A stretch of DNA of 64,000 bases. Origin: Paraburkholderia piptadeniae (GTDB lineage Bacteria > Pseudomonadota > Gammaproteobacteria > Burkholderiales > Burkholderiaceae). The stretch lies in NCBI RefSeq assembly GCF_900007165.1, contig NZ_CYGY02000030.1, positions 191,952 to 255,951 of the forward strand, written 5' to 3'. A program made the position numbers and the translations under genes. The notes under the pieces were generated by a model, which saw nothing but the letters and a program-made list of their open reading frames with translations, searched no databases and was not told the origin of the DNA. Of the stretch, positions 55,360-64,000 are shown piece after piece (positions within the stretch are counted from its first letter, which is position 1; every line of letters starts with the position of its first letter).

Positions 55360-56250
55360 ATGAGAATGCCACCTGTCACCTTGACCGTCGCCGACGCGCC
55401 GCCTTCGCGCAGCCCGCTCGCGACTGCCGCGCGTCGTTTCGCGCGCAACCGCGCGGCCTTCATCGCGCTGCTGTTGCTGGTCCTCATCGTGCTCGCGTGC
55501 TTCGCCGGGCCGCTGCTGTCGCCGAACAATGCGATCGACAGCGACTGGTCCGCGATCAGCCTCGCGCCGACCTTCGACAACATGCACTGGTTCGGCACCG
55601 ACGAACTCGGCCGCGATCTGCTCGTGCGCACGCTCGTGGGCGGGCGCGTGTCGCTCGAAGTCGGCTTGCTCGGCACGCTCGTGTCGGGACTGATCGGCGT
55701 CGCGTGGGGCGCGACGGCCGGCTATCTCGGCGGGCGCGTCGATGCCGTGATGATGCGCGTCGTCGACATGATGTATGCGATCCCGTACATGCTGATCGCG
55801 ATCCTGATGATGACGCTCTTCGGCCGCGCGTTCTATCTGGTCGTGCTGACGATCAGCGCGTTTTCGTGGCTCGACATGGCGCGCGTCGTGCGCGGTCAAA
55901 CGTTGTCGTTGCGCTCGCGAGAGTTCATCGACGCGGCGAAGGCGATCGGCGTCAACTCGCGTTCGATCATCGCGCGTCATATCGTGCCGAATCTGATCGG
56001 CGTGGTGGTCGTCTATGCGACCGTCACGGTGCCGACCATCGTGCTGACGGAATCCGTGCTGTCGTTTCTCGGACTCGGCGTGCAGGAACCGATGACGAGC
56101 TGGGGCGTGCTGATCCAGGACGGCGCGCAGAAGCTCGAATCGACGCCGTGGCTGCTGCTGTGTCCCGCGCTCATGCTGTGCGCGACGCTCTATTGCGTGA
56201 GCTTCGTCGGCGACGGCCTGCGCGATGCACTCGATCCGAAGGACCGCTGA
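55360..56250 (+). CDS. oppC: Oligopeptide ABC transporter permease OppC
   Basis: ATG 55360 gives 296 aa, 5 bp after oppB. The N-terminal OppC motif (RFARNRAAFIALLLLVLIVL) is present. FGTDELGRDLLVRTLVGGRVSLEVGL and the coupling loop EFIDAAKAIGVNSRSIIARHIVPN are diagnostic. It forms the channel with OppB. A longer frame back to 54445 runs through oppB out of phase and is rejected. Confidence 0.94.
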   Translation: MRMPPVTLTVADAPPSRSPLATAARRFARNRAAFIALLLLVLIVLACFAGPLLSPNNAIDSDWSAISLAPTFDNMHWFGTDELGRDLLVRTLVGGRVSLEVGLLGTLVSGLIGVAWGATAGYLGGRVDAVMMRVVDMMYAIPYMLIAILMMTLFGRAFYLVVLTISAFSWLDMARVVRGQTLSLRSREFIDAAKAIGVNSRSIIARHIVPNLIGVVVVYATVTVPTIVLTESVLSFLGLGVQEPMTSWGVLIQDGAQKLESTPWLLLCPALMLCATLYCVSFVGDGLRDALDPKDR

Positions 56251-56251
56251 C

Positions 56252-57241
56252 ATGCCATTACTCGAAGTAAAAAACCTGAGCGTGCGCTTCTCGCGCCGCG
56301 ACGGCGCGCCCGTAGACGCCGTGCAGCGCGTGTCGTTCTCGCTCGACAAAGGCAGGACGCTCGGCATCGTCGGCGAATCGGGCTCGGGCAAGAGCCAGAC
56401 GGTGATGGGGCTGCTCGGGTTGCTCGCGAAGAACGGCAAGGTCAGCGGCGAAGCGCTGCACAACGGCGCAAACCTGCTGACGATGAATGAAGCCGCGCTC
56501 AACCGCATTCGCGGCGACCGCATCGGCATGATCTTCCAGGATCCGATGACGTCGCTCAATCCGTTCCTCACGATCGAGCGGCAGATGACGGAAACGCTGC
56601 AGCTGCATCGCAAGCTGCCGCGCCGCGAAGCGAAAGCGCGCGCAATCGAAGCGCTCGAGCGCGTGCGCATCCCCGATGCCGCACGCCGCATCGGCATGTA
56701 CCCGCACGAGTTCTCGGGCGGCATGCGTCAGCGCGTGATGATCGCGATGGCGTTGTTGTCCGAGCCCGAAATCCTGATCGCCGACGAACCGACGACGGCC
56801 CTCGACGTCACCGTGCAGGCGCAGATCATCGAGCTGCTGCGCGAGCTGAACCGCGAGCGCGGCACCGCGATCATCCTGATCACGCACGACATGGGCGTGG
56901 TGGCCGGCCTGTGCGACGACGTGATGGTGATGTACGCCGGTCAGACGGTCGAGCAGGCGCCCGCGCAACAGTTGTTCGCCGCGCCGACGCATCCGTACAC
57001 GATCGGCTTGCTGAGCGCACTGCCGCGCCTCACCGACGCAGACGACCAGCCGTTGCAGACCATTGCGGGCAATCCGCCGCTGCCGGGCGAGGCGTCGCAG
57101 GGTTGCGCGTTTGCGCCGCGCTGCGCGTTCGCCGGGGATGCGTGCCGCGCGACGCGCCCCGCGCTCGAATCGATCGGCGATGAAGCGCGTGCGTTGCGCG
57201 CGTGCCATCGTCCCGTCCAGACCATCGCGGAGGTGCTATGA
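56252..57241 (+). CDS. oppD: Oligopeptide ABC transporter ATP-binding protein OppD
   Basis: ATG 56252, 1 bp after the oppC stop, gives 329 aa. Walker A is GESGSGKSQT, the signature is FSGGMRQRV and Walker B is ILIADEPTTALD. The oligopeptide C-terminal Fe-S-type cysteines are present (CAFAPRCAFAGDAC). It powers uptake as a pair with OppF, whose ATG overlaps its stop. Confidence 0.95.
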   Translation: MPLLEVKNLSVRFSRRDGAPVDAVQRVSFSLDKGRTLGIVGESGSGKSQTVMGLLGLLAKNGKVSGEALHNGANLLTMNEAALNRIRGDRIGMIFQDPMTSLNPFLTIERQMTETLQLHRKLPRREAKARAIEALERVRIPDAARRIGMYPHEFSGGMRQRVMIAMALLSEPEILIADEPTTALDVTVQAQIIELLRELNRERGTAIILITHDMGVVAGLCDDVMVMYAGQTVEQAPAQQLFAAPTHPYTIGLLSALPRLTDADDQPLQTIAGNPPLPGEASQGCAFAPRCAFAGDACRATRPALESIGDEARALRACHRPVQTIAEVL

Positions 57242-58236
57242 GCGCTCATGAATCGCTACTCGAGGTCGACAAGCTCAGCGTGCATTTCCAGATCGCGCGG
57301 GGCGGCCTTCCGTGGTCGAAGAAGGCGACGCTGCGCGCCGTCGACGGCGTGTCGTTCGACGTGCGCCGCGGCGAAACGGTTGGACTCGTCGGCGAATCGG
57401 GCTGCGGAAAGTCGACGCTCGCGCGCGCGATCATCGGGCTTGCGCCCGTCACATCAGGCAGCGTGCAGTGGAAGGGCCGCGAAACTGTTGCCGCCGATGC
57501 CAGGCGAGATACCACGCAGATTCGCCGCGACGTGCAGATGATTTTCCAGGACCCGCTTGCATCGCTCGATCCGCGCATGACGATCGAACAGATCGTCGCG
57601 GAGCCGCTGAAGACGCATCAGCCGCAACTCGGCCGCGAAGAAATGCGCGTGCGAGTGCGGACGATGCTCGAACGCGTCGGCCTGAACAACCATCATCTAC
57701 GCCGCTATCCGCATGAGTTTTCTGGCGGGCAGTGCCAGCGCGTGGGCATTGCGCGTGCATTGATCGGCGAGCCGCAACTCGTGATCTGCGACGAGCCCGT
57801 GTCGGCGCTCGACGTGTCGATCCAGGCACAGATCGTCAACCTGCTGCGCGACCTGCAACGCGAACTGTCGCTGTCGCTGCTGTTCGTCGCGCACGATCTC
57901 GCCGTCGTGAAAGCCATCAGCCAGCGCGTGCTCGTGATGTACCTGGGCCGCGTGATGGAGTTCGGCGACAAGCGCGACGTGTATCGCGAACCGCAGCATC
58001 CGTATACGCGGGCGCTGCTGTCGGCCGTTCCGCTGCCCGATCCGGCCGCGGAACGCGCGCGCGAACACGTGCTGTTGCGCGGCGAGATTCCGTCGCCGCT
58101 CAAGCCGCCTTCCGGCTGCGCGTTTCGCACGCGCTGCCCGGATGCAATCGACGCGTGCGCGCACGAGCGGCCCGTCGCGACATCAGCACGCATCGGCCAC
58201 ACGCAGGTTGCGTGCATTCGCGCCGCGATGACCTGA
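57238..58236 (+). CDS. oppF: Oligopeptide ABC transporter ATP-binding protein OppF
   Basis: This 332-aa protein starts at ATG 57238, overlapping the oppD stop as ATGA. Walker A is GESGCGKST, the signature is FSGGQCQRVG and Walker B is LVICDEPVSALD. The C-terminal cysteine motif is CAFRTRCPDAIDAC. The insert PWSKKATLRAVDGVSFDV is typical of OppF rather than OppD. Confidence 0.95.
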   Translation: MSAHESLLEVDKLSVHFQIARGGLPWSKKATLRAVDGVSFDVRRGETVGLVGESGCGKSTLARAIIGLAPVTSGSVQWKGRETVAADARRDTTQIRRDVQMIFQDPLASLDPRMTIEQIVAEPLKTHQPQLGREEMRVRVRTMLERVGLNNHHLRRYPHEFSGGQCQRVGIARALIGEPQLVICDEPVSALDVSIQAQIVNLLRDLQRELSLSLLFVAHDLAVVKAISQRVLVMYLGRVMEFGDKRDVYREPQHPYTRALLSAVPLPDPAAERAREHVLLRGEIPSPLKPPSGCAFRTRCPDAIDACAHERPVATSARIGHTQVACIRAAMT

Positions 58237-58391
58237 CGAGCGCTCATATCGACGAGACCCCATTCCACGACGCAGCCAGCCGCTGCGTCAAGGGAGGCGT
58301 TCGTTTCCGCGACGGTGGAAACGGGCGGAAAGCGTGGTTCGGCCGACCGCCGCGCCACTGTTCAATCAACTAGAAAAAAGCTGGAGTTTCA

Positions 58392-59909
58392 ATGACAACC
58401 CAACGAACCACATCAGGAGCCTCGACACTCGCGCTGCTGGCAATCGGCCTGCCCGCGTTGACGATGGCGACGAGCGCGCTCGCCGACGACGCGGCCGCAC
58501 CCGCCGCTGCAAGCGCAGCCGTGGCCCAGGCCGCACCGCAAACCGCACCTCAGGCCGCGCCCGCGCCGCAAGCGAAAGCCAAACCGGCAACCACGACGCT
58601 CGCGCAAGCGACGCCCGAAACGAACAACGCTGTCATTAACGCCGAAGCCACCCAGGCCGTCACGCCGCCCGAGCAGCTGTCGAGCCAGGCGAAGAGCAAG
58701 GGCCTCGTCGACGATAGCCATCTGAATCTGTTGTTCCGCAACTATGCCGACCATTTCGACAACGAAGGCGGGCCGCACCGTCACGCGTGGGTTCAAGGCA
58801 TGCAGGCCAACTTCGAATCGGGCTACACCAAAGGGCCGGTGGGCTTCGGCGTCGATGCGTCGCTGTTCGCCGCGCTGAAGCTCGACGGCGGCAAAGGCGC
58901 GGGCAACATGGTGCACGTGGCCAAGGGCGGTGGCGGCTCCGATCAGCTCGCGTGGGCATATCCGGGCATGTACGACATCAAGGGACGCATCTCCGAGACG
59001 GTCGTCAAGTACGGCTTGCAGATCGTCGACAACAATCCGTTCCTGGAACCGCACGACAACCGCGCGTTGCCGCCGACGTTCCTCGGCGTGTCGGCCGTGA
59101 GCAATGACATCCACAACGTCACATTGCAAGCGGGCAGCTTCACGAAGGTCGACGCGCGCGGCCATACGAACCTGACCGACATGAACACGTCGTACGGCGG
59201 CACGACGTTCAAGCGACTCAGCTACTTCGGCGGCAACTGGGACTACTCCCCGAACGGCACGGTCACGCTGTATGCCGACCAGGCTGAAGACGTGTGGAAT
59301 CAGTTCTACGCGTCGATCTCGCATTCGATCGGCGACGTGAATACCGTCAAGTGGGCGGGCCTCGCGAACATCTACTCGACGCACCAGACGGGTTCCGCGC
59401 TGCAAGGGCATATCAACAACAATGCGTACAGCCTGTCGCTGTCGGCGCAGCATGGCCCGCATCAGATACTGCTCGGTTATCAGCAGATTCTCGGCGACCA
59501 GTTCTTCGACTATGTGAACGAGACCAACGGCATCTATCTCGTGAACTCGATGGACGTGGACTACAACGCGCCGCACGAAAAGTCCTTTCAGTTGCGCTAT
59601 ACGTTCGATGGCAAGTATGCGGGTCTGCCCGGCTTCAAGGCGATGCTGTGGGGTGTGACGGGTTGGGGCGCCGATGCTTCGGCGGGCGCGGCTTCCAATG
59701 CGATCGGCCCGTACACGCGTAATGGCGAGTTTGTGCACGGCACGCACCATGAAATCGGCTTTATTCCGAGCTATACGCTGCAAAGCGGCAGCTTCAAGGA
59801 TACGAAGATCACGTTCATCGCGATGTACCACAAGTCGACCGCGCACTACTCGGACCCGGACAACATGGAGTACCGGCTTGTCGTGAATGTGCCCGTGAAG
59901 GTGTTTTAA
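58392..59909 (+). CDS. OprD-family outer-membrane porin
   Basis: This 505-aa precursor has a long signal region (LALLAIGLPALTMATSALA) followed by an unusual Ala/Pro/Gln-rich linker of about 60 residues. The OprD barrel begins near GLVDDSHLNLLFRNYADHF. RHAWVQGMQANFESGYTKG and VKYGLQIVDNNPFLEP are family motifs, and the protein ends VNVPVKVF with the terminal Phe. OprD porins pass amino acids and small peptides. It follows oppF by 155 bp on the same strand, so it plausibly supplies the Opp system. Confidence 0.92.
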   Translation: MTTQRTTSGASTLALLAIGLPALTMATSALADDAAAPAAASAAVAQAAPQTAPQAAPAPQAKAKPATTTLAQATPETNNAVINAEATQAVTPPEQLSSQAKSKGLVDDSHLNLLFRNYADHFDNEGGPHRHAWVQGMQANFESGYTKGPVGFGVDASLFAALKLDGGKGAGNMVHVAKGGGGSDQLAWAYPGMYDIKGRISETVVKYGLQIVDNNPFLEPHDNRALPPTFLGVSAVSNDIHNVTLQAGSFTKVDARGHTNLTDMNTSYGGTTFKRLSYFGGNWDYSPNGTVTLYADQAEDVWNQFYASISHSIGDVNTVKWAGLANIYSTHQTGSALQGHINNNAYSLSLSAQHGPHQILLGYQQILGDQFFDYVNETNGIYLVNSMDVDYNAPHEKSFQLRYTFDGKYAGLPGFKAMLWGVTGWGADASAGAASNAIGPYTRNGEFVHGTHHEIGFIPSYTLQSGSFKDTKITFIAMYHKSTAHYSDPDNMEYRLVVNVPVKVF

Positions 59910-59931
59910 GCAGGGCTTTGATGATGTTCAT

Positions 59932-59964
59932 GCTTGCGGGCATCGGCATTCGATGGCCGCAAGC
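59932..59964. terminator. Hairpin between convergent oprD-like and small membrane-protein genes
   Basis: GCTTGCGG (59932-59939) pairs with CCGCAAGC (59957-59964), with an inner ATCG/CGAT pairing. There is no T-run, but the position between convergent genes favours a bidirectional terminator role. Confidence 0.5.
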
Positions 59965-59987
59965 GCAAGATCAGCCCGTATAAATGT

Positions 59988-60287
59988 TCAGAAGATAACG
60001 GACACCACAATCGCCATCCACACCGCGATCACGCCCAACAGAAACATCATGCGCGCGATGCGAACCTTCGCATCGCTCGTTTCCGGTTCGACGGGACTCG
60101 TCGCCACCCACGGCACCAGCCCGAGAAACGCAAAGCCGATTATCGCCAGCCCCGCGACGAACTTGTCGGCGAGCGTCCAGACGCCTGCTTCCTGCAAGCC
60201 CCAGTAGCCGAGAAAGATGATCCCGATCGAGAACATCGTCGCGGAAGCCGTGCAGAGAGCGGGCACCGATCCCTGAGGAGTGGGCAT
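59988..60287 (-). CDS. Small inner-membrane protein of unknown function
   Basis: This 99-aa protein starts at ATG 60287 with GAGGTGG upstream. Three hydrophobic segments are seen: TMFSIGIIFLGYWGL, KFVAGLAIIGFAFLGLVPWV and ARMMFLLGVIAVWMAIVVSVIF. No motif is recognised. It lies 71 bp after the panE-like gene on the same strand. Confidence 0.75.
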   Translation of the reverse strand: MPTPQGSVPALCTASATMFSIGIIFLGYWGLQEAGVWTLADKFVAGLAIIGFAFLGLVPWVATSPVEPETSDAKVRIARMMFLLGVIAVWMAIVVSVIF

Positions 60288-60358
60288 GATCCACCTCGCG
60301 TGAGTCAGTGCCGTCGATTCTACTTCAGCTTCCGCACGCTCCGCCCTGCGTTCGCGGC

Positions 60359-61294
60359 CTAAGCCGATTGCCGCTCCCGCCGTGCCTCGTATGCTTTCAG
60401 ATGACTGTACGCGACGCGCAGCGACGACAGCGCGCCTTGTTGCGCCCCACCGCCGCGCGCGATCAGATCGCCGACGATATGATCGGCCTCGATGCGCGAC
60501 TGCCCTTCGATATCGCGCAGCATCGATGCCGTCAACGGCGAGCCCTCGGCAAAGAGAATCGTCTGTGCGCGCGCATTGGACGCCTCGCCGAGCGGGTATC
60601 CGTTCGCCGTCGCGACGGCCTTGCATTCGCCCAGCACGCCTTCGATCACGCGCCGCCCATCCGGCGTCTTCAGAATGTCGCCGATCGCGGCACGATGCAG
60701 ACAGGTGGTGGCCGCGAGCGTCGCGAGGAACACCCACTTCTCCCACATCTGCTGAAGGATGTTGTCGGCCGCCGTCGAATCGAAGCCCGCGCCTTCGAAC
60801 GTCGACGCTATCCCGCGCACGCGCTCGCTGATGCCGCCGCCTAGTTCGCCGAAGCCGATCGAATGCATGTCGTTCAGGTGCACGATTTCGCGCTCGCGAT
60901 TGAGCGTCGCGGCGATCACGCACTGGCCGCCCAATACCTTCGATACGCCGAACTTCTCTTTCAGCACATCGACGTGATGCATGCCGTTCAGCACGGGCAA
61001 GATCATCGTCGCGTCGCCGACGGCGGGCGCGAACGATTCGATTGCATCGTCAAGGCTGTAGGCTTTGCAGCTCAGCAGCACGAGATCATAAGGCTCGCTG
61101 ATCTGGTCCGCGAGCACGGTCTTCACGTCGCGCAGCGTGACATCCCCGCGCGGGCTTTTGATGACGAGCCCCGCGCGTTGCAGTTCTTCGGCGCGCTTCG
61201 CACGCACGAGAAACGTGACGTCGCGGCCCGCCTGTGCAAGACGGCCGCCAAAATATCCACCTGTAGCACCTGCGCCGACTACGAGAATTCGCAT
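60359..61294 (-). CDS. panE: 2-dehydropantoate 2-reductase (ketopantoate reductase family)
   Basis: This 311-aa protein has ATG 61294 preceded by AAGGAG. The NADPH-binding loop MRILVVGAGATGGYFGGRLAQAG is typical. NILQQMWEKWVFLATLAATTCL carries the conserved Lys-containing helix, and ARGGGAQQGALSSLRVAYSHLKAYE ends the C-terminal helical domain. Ketopantoate reductase makes pantoate for CoA synthesis. Many bacteria have several paralogues of this family, so the substrate is not certain. Confidence 0.85.
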   Translation of the reverse strand: MRILVVGAGATGGYFGGRLAQAGRDVTFLVRAKRAEELQRAGLVIKSPRGDVTLRDVKTVLADQISEPYDLVLLSCKAYSLDDAIESFAPAVGDATMILPVLNGMHHVDVLKEKFGVSKVLGGQCVIAATLNREREIVHLNDMHSIGFGELGGGISERVRGIASTFEGAGFDSTAADNILQQMWEKWVFLATLAATTCLHRAAIGDILKTPDGRRVIEGVLGECKAVATANGYPLGEASNARAQTILFAEGSPLTASMLRDIEGQSRIEADHIVGDLIARGGGAQQGALSSLRVAYSHLKAYEARRERQSA

Positions 61295-61449
61295 TGCTTC
61301 TCCTTGGGTCATCTTCCGTCCGTTGGCATCGCGCGGCTTTGTGCGGTCGCGCGCGATGTATGTGCATATGCAGTATGTCGTAAATCTTTGCGGACCGCAG
61401 CGGGCTTGCACGGCCCGCCGCGAGTCCTTACGCGCCGATCAAATGCGTA

Positions 61450-62634
61450 TCAGACGATTTCAAGCGCAAGCGCAATGCCCTGCCCACCGCCGATGCACAG
61501 CGTAACGATGCCGCGCTTCAATCCATCGCGGCGCATCGAATGGATGAGGCGCGTCGTGAGAACGGCGCCCGTTGCGCCGATCGGATGGCCATGCGCGATC
61601 GCGCCGCCTTCGACGTTGATGATGTCATGCGCGAGCCCGAGCTTTTGCGCGACCGCGAGGGGCACGGCCGCGAACGCCTCATTGATCTCGACGCGCTCGA
61701 CATCGCCGAGCTTCCAGCCCGCGCGCTCCAGCGCGATCTGCACGGCGGGCACGGGGCCGAGTCCGAACAGGCCGGGCTCGACCGCCGCGATGCCGAACGC
61801 AACGAGGCGCGCCGACGCTTCGATGCCATGCGCGTCCGCATAGTCGCGCCCCGCGACGATCATCGCCGCCGCGCCGCTATTGAGGCCGGGCGCATTGCCC
61901 GCCGTAATCGTGCCGTCGGGACGAAACGCAGGCCGCAATTTCGCGAGCGTTTGGGCCGTCGTGTCGGCGCGCGGCTGCTCGTCGCGCGCGAACTGCACGG
62001 TGCCCTTGCGTCCTTCGATTTCGACGGCAATGAGTTCCGCGTCGAATGCGCCGCGTTCCTGTGCGGCCACGAAGCGCTGCTGCGAGCGCGCCGCCCATTC
62101 GTCCTGCGCGGCGCGCGTGAGTTCGGCTTTCGTCACGAGGTCTTCTGTGTGCCAGCCCGAGTGCTCATTCGAGAACGCATCGACGAGCCCGTCACGCAGC
62201 ATGCTGTCATGCACCTGCGCGTTGCCCATGCGGCTGCCCCAGCGGCCGCTTTCGAGCAGATACGGCGCGCGGTCCATGTTCTCCATGCCGCCCGCAACGG
62301 CCACGTCGCCGAGCCCGAGCGCGATCTCCTGCGCGGCCGACACGATCGCCTGCGCCCCCGATCCGCACACACGGTTCACGGTCAGCGCCGGCACCGACAC
62401 GGGCACGCCGCCGCCGATCGACGACTGCCGCGCGGGGTTCATCTTGTTGCCTGCCTGGATCACGTTGCCCATCACCACGGACGACAACGTTTTCGCGTCG
62501 ATCCCGCCACGCCGCAGCGTCTCGCGCACGGCAACCGCGCCGAGCTGCGTCGCGGGGACTTCTTTCAGCGATCCGCCGAACGCGCCGATCGGCGTGCGGA
62601 CAGGATGGGCAATCACTACATCGCGTGCATTCAT
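61450..62634 (-). CDS. Acetyl-CoA acetyltransferase (thiolase)
   Basis: This 394-aa protein has the nucleophile Cys in VNRVCGSGAQA. The C-terminal His motif is GGAIAHGHPIGATG and the second Cys is in TLCIGGGQGIALALE. Length and motifs fit PhaA/AtoB-type biosynthetic thiolases that join two acetyl-CoA, as used for polyhydroxybutyrate. The neighbours do not settle whether the role is biosynthetic or degradative. Confidence 0.92.
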   Translation of the reverse strand: MNARDVVIAHPVRTPIGAFGGSLKEVPATQLGAVAVRETLRRGGIDAKTLSSVVMGNVIQAGNKMNPARQSSIGGGVPVSVPALTVNRVCGSGAQAIVSAAQEIALGLGDVAVAGGMENMDRAPYLLESGRWGSRMGNAQVHDSMLRDGLVDAFSNEHSGWHTEDLVTKAELTRAAQDEWAARSQQRFVAAQERGAFDAELIAVEIEGRKGTVQFARDEQPRADTTAQTLAKLRPAFRPDGTITAGNAPGLNSGAAAMIVAGRDYADAHGIEASARLVAFGIAAVEPGLFGLGPVPAVQIALERAGWKLGDVERVEINEAFAAVPLAVAQKLGLAHDIINVEGGAIAHGHPIGATGAVLTTRLIHSMRRDGLKRGIVTLCIGGGQGIALALEIV

Positions 62635-62701
62635 CGCTATTCCTCAAGTTGAACTACTGCACTTCGATGCCTCGCGTGAACGAGGCGCTTCGTTGAAGGC
62701 T

Positions 62702-64000
62702 TCAGTTGGCGGCCACGTCCGTCGAAGGCTGCGTCTTCGCGACGTCGCCATCGGCGGGCGCATCCCAGCCGCCGCCCAGCGACCGGTACAGCGCGACGGC
62801 CGCCTGCGCATGCTCGCGCTTCGCCTGATTCAACGATTCGGCGTCGCGCAGATACGCCTCCTGCGCCGCGAGCACATCGAGGAAGCTCGACGCGCCGCCC
62901 TTGTACAGTTCGTTCGACAGGCGCAGCGCATGGCCCGATGCATCGAGCGCGCCGGCGAGCTTCGCGACCTGCGCATCGCCGTTGACGAGATCGCTGCGCG
63001 TGTCCTCGATGTCCTTCAGCGCGTTCAGCATCGTCTGTTGCAAGCCGAGCTGCGATTCGCGCATGCGGCTTTCGTTCTCGTCGATGTGCGCGGTGATGCG
63101 GCCCGCGTTGAAGATCGGGCTCGTCGCGCTCAATGCGACGCTGAAGAGGTTGTCGGTCAGCGTCGGCATGCCGAGATACGACGAAGCGAGAATGCCGTCG
63201 CTCAGGCTCAAGCGGAACTTCGGATAGCGGTCCGCTCTCGCGACGCCCACTTCGGCCGCGCGTTGCTCGACGGTTGCATAAGCGGTGCGCACATCGGGAC
63301 GGCGCAGCAGCGCTTCGGAAGGCAGCGTCTGCGGCACGCTTTGCGCGGGCACGGGAATCGGCCGCGCTTCGTCGATCAGCAAACTGCCGACGCTCTCCGG
63401 CGTGCGTCCCGAGTACACCGCGATCAGGCTCATGTCGTGCTGAATGTCCGACCTGATCTTCGGAATCTGCGCCTGCAAATCCTGCAACTGATTCTGCGCA
63501 CGCGCAACGTCGAGTTGCGTAGAAAGCCCGTATTGCAGGCGCTCCTGTGTGAGCTTCAGCGCGCGGCTGCGAATCTGCTCGTTGTCGTTGATGATCTGCA
63601 ATTGCGCCTGTGCCCAGCGCAAGTCGATATACGCAGCCGCCGTGTTGGCGGCCAGCGCAAGCCGCAATTCATCGAGCGCCGACTGGCGCCCCGTCACCTG
63701 CGCCTGCGCGGCGAGCACCGCGAGCCGCTCGCCGCCGAATACGTCGGGCTGCCACGAAGCCGTCAAGCCCACGCCCGCCTGCTTCACATAGCCTAGCGGC
63801 GGCGGCGTGTTCTGGCGCTGGTACGCGGCCGTCGCGCCAGCGTCGAGTTGCGGCGCGAGCGCCGCGCGCTGCTGCTTCGTGATGTCCTGTGCCTGCTTCA
63901 CGCGCTCGACGGCCGCTTTCACGTCGAGGTTGTCGCCGAGCACGATATCGACGAGCCGATGCATCGTCGGGTCGCCGAATTGCGACCACCATGCGTCGGC
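62702..64000 (-). CDS. NodT-family efflux outer-membrane factor, N-terminus beyond window
   Basis: The frame is open to the window edge (433 codons visible). It begins in ADAWWSQFGDPTMHRLVDIVLGDNLDVKAAVERVKQAQ, the typical start of the mature OprM/NodT domain. Two TolC-like repeats follow (ALAANTAAAYIDLRWAQAQL and EQRAAEVGVARADRYPKFRL). The lipoprotein signal is outside the window. It would form the outer channel of a tripartite pump whose inner components should lie upstream on the minus strand. Confidence 0.93.
   Translation of the reverse strand, partial: ADAWWSQFGDPTMHRLVDIVLGDNLDVKAAVERVKQAQDITKQQRAALAPQLDAGATAAYQRQNTPPPLGYVKQAGVGLTASWQPDVFGGERLAVLAAQAQVTGRQSALDELRLALAANTAAAYIDLRWAQAQLQIINDNEQIRSRALKLTQERLQYGLSTQLDVARAQNQLQDLQAQIPKIRSDIQHDMSLIAVYSGRTPESVGSLLIDEARPIPVPAQSVPQTLPSEALLRRPDVRTAYATVEQRAAEVGVARADRYPKFRLSLSDGILASSYLGMPTLTDNLFSVALSATSPIFNAGRITAHIDENESRMRESQLGLQQTMLNALKDIEDTRSDLVNGDAQVAKLAGALDASGHALRLSNELYKGGASSFLDVLAAQEAYLRDAESLNQAKREHAQAAVALYRSLGGGWDAPADGDVAKTQPSTDVAAN

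Noticed and set aside
61880..63796. Long plus-strand open frame opposite the thiolase and efflux genes
   Set aside because: It spans two real genes and the gap between them and has no recognisable domain.
1..64000. CRISPR array or CRISPR-guided transposition components
   Set aside because: No regularly spaced direct repeats and no cas-like gene were found in the window, including around the Tn7-like module.

Overview
The window is GC-rich Burkholderiaceae-type DNA, most like Paraburkholderia/Caballeronia. The bcsE/F/G-type cellulose cluster, OmpC-like porin, Lys/Ala-rich HU protein and Sec-containing formate dehydrogenase all fit that group; the genus is inferred from family content only.

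Left third (1-about 12970) is accessory DNA. A minus-strand block runs from an unrecognised gene through a calcineurin-like phosphoesterase and a DUF2384-type antitoxin-domain protein to a HAD phosphatase cut by the window edge. It diverges from an XRE regulator, with three copies of a 15-bp palindrome between them. Next come a KfrA-like coiled-coil DNA-binding protein and a 550-aa tyrosine recombinase, overlapping by ATGA. Then follows a lower-GC Tn7/Tn5053-like transposition operon (tnsB, tnsC and two zinc-finger TniQ proteins, with no TnsA). Its TnsB-proximal end lies immediately downstream of the selenocysteine tRNA gene.

From 13006 to 22318 there is a compact selenoprotein locus on the minus strand: fdnG (with an in-frame UGA and a SECIS hairpin), fdnH, fdnI, fdhE, selA, selB and selC. 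selD is not in the window. A BrkB/YihY membrane protein and a general porin follow on the plus strand.

From 25636 to 46968 two systems are interleaved. An Anbu proteasome-like peptidase and its usual partners (transglutaminase-like, alpha-E, circularly permuted ATP-grasp) lie on the same strand but about 17 kb apart. Between them sit a complete phosphoethanolamine-cellulose operon in unusual order (bcsB-Z-C-E-F-Q-A-G-R) and a divergent dgkA, which could recycle the diacylglycerol released by BcsG.

The right part (47249-64000) is ordinary chromosome: an HU-type protein, a MocR regulator, a POT peptide symporter, an XRE-cupin regulator, a five-gene Opp transporter with an OprD porin, a small membrane protein, ketopantoate reductase, thiolase, and a NodT-type efflux outer-membrane factor cut by the right edge.
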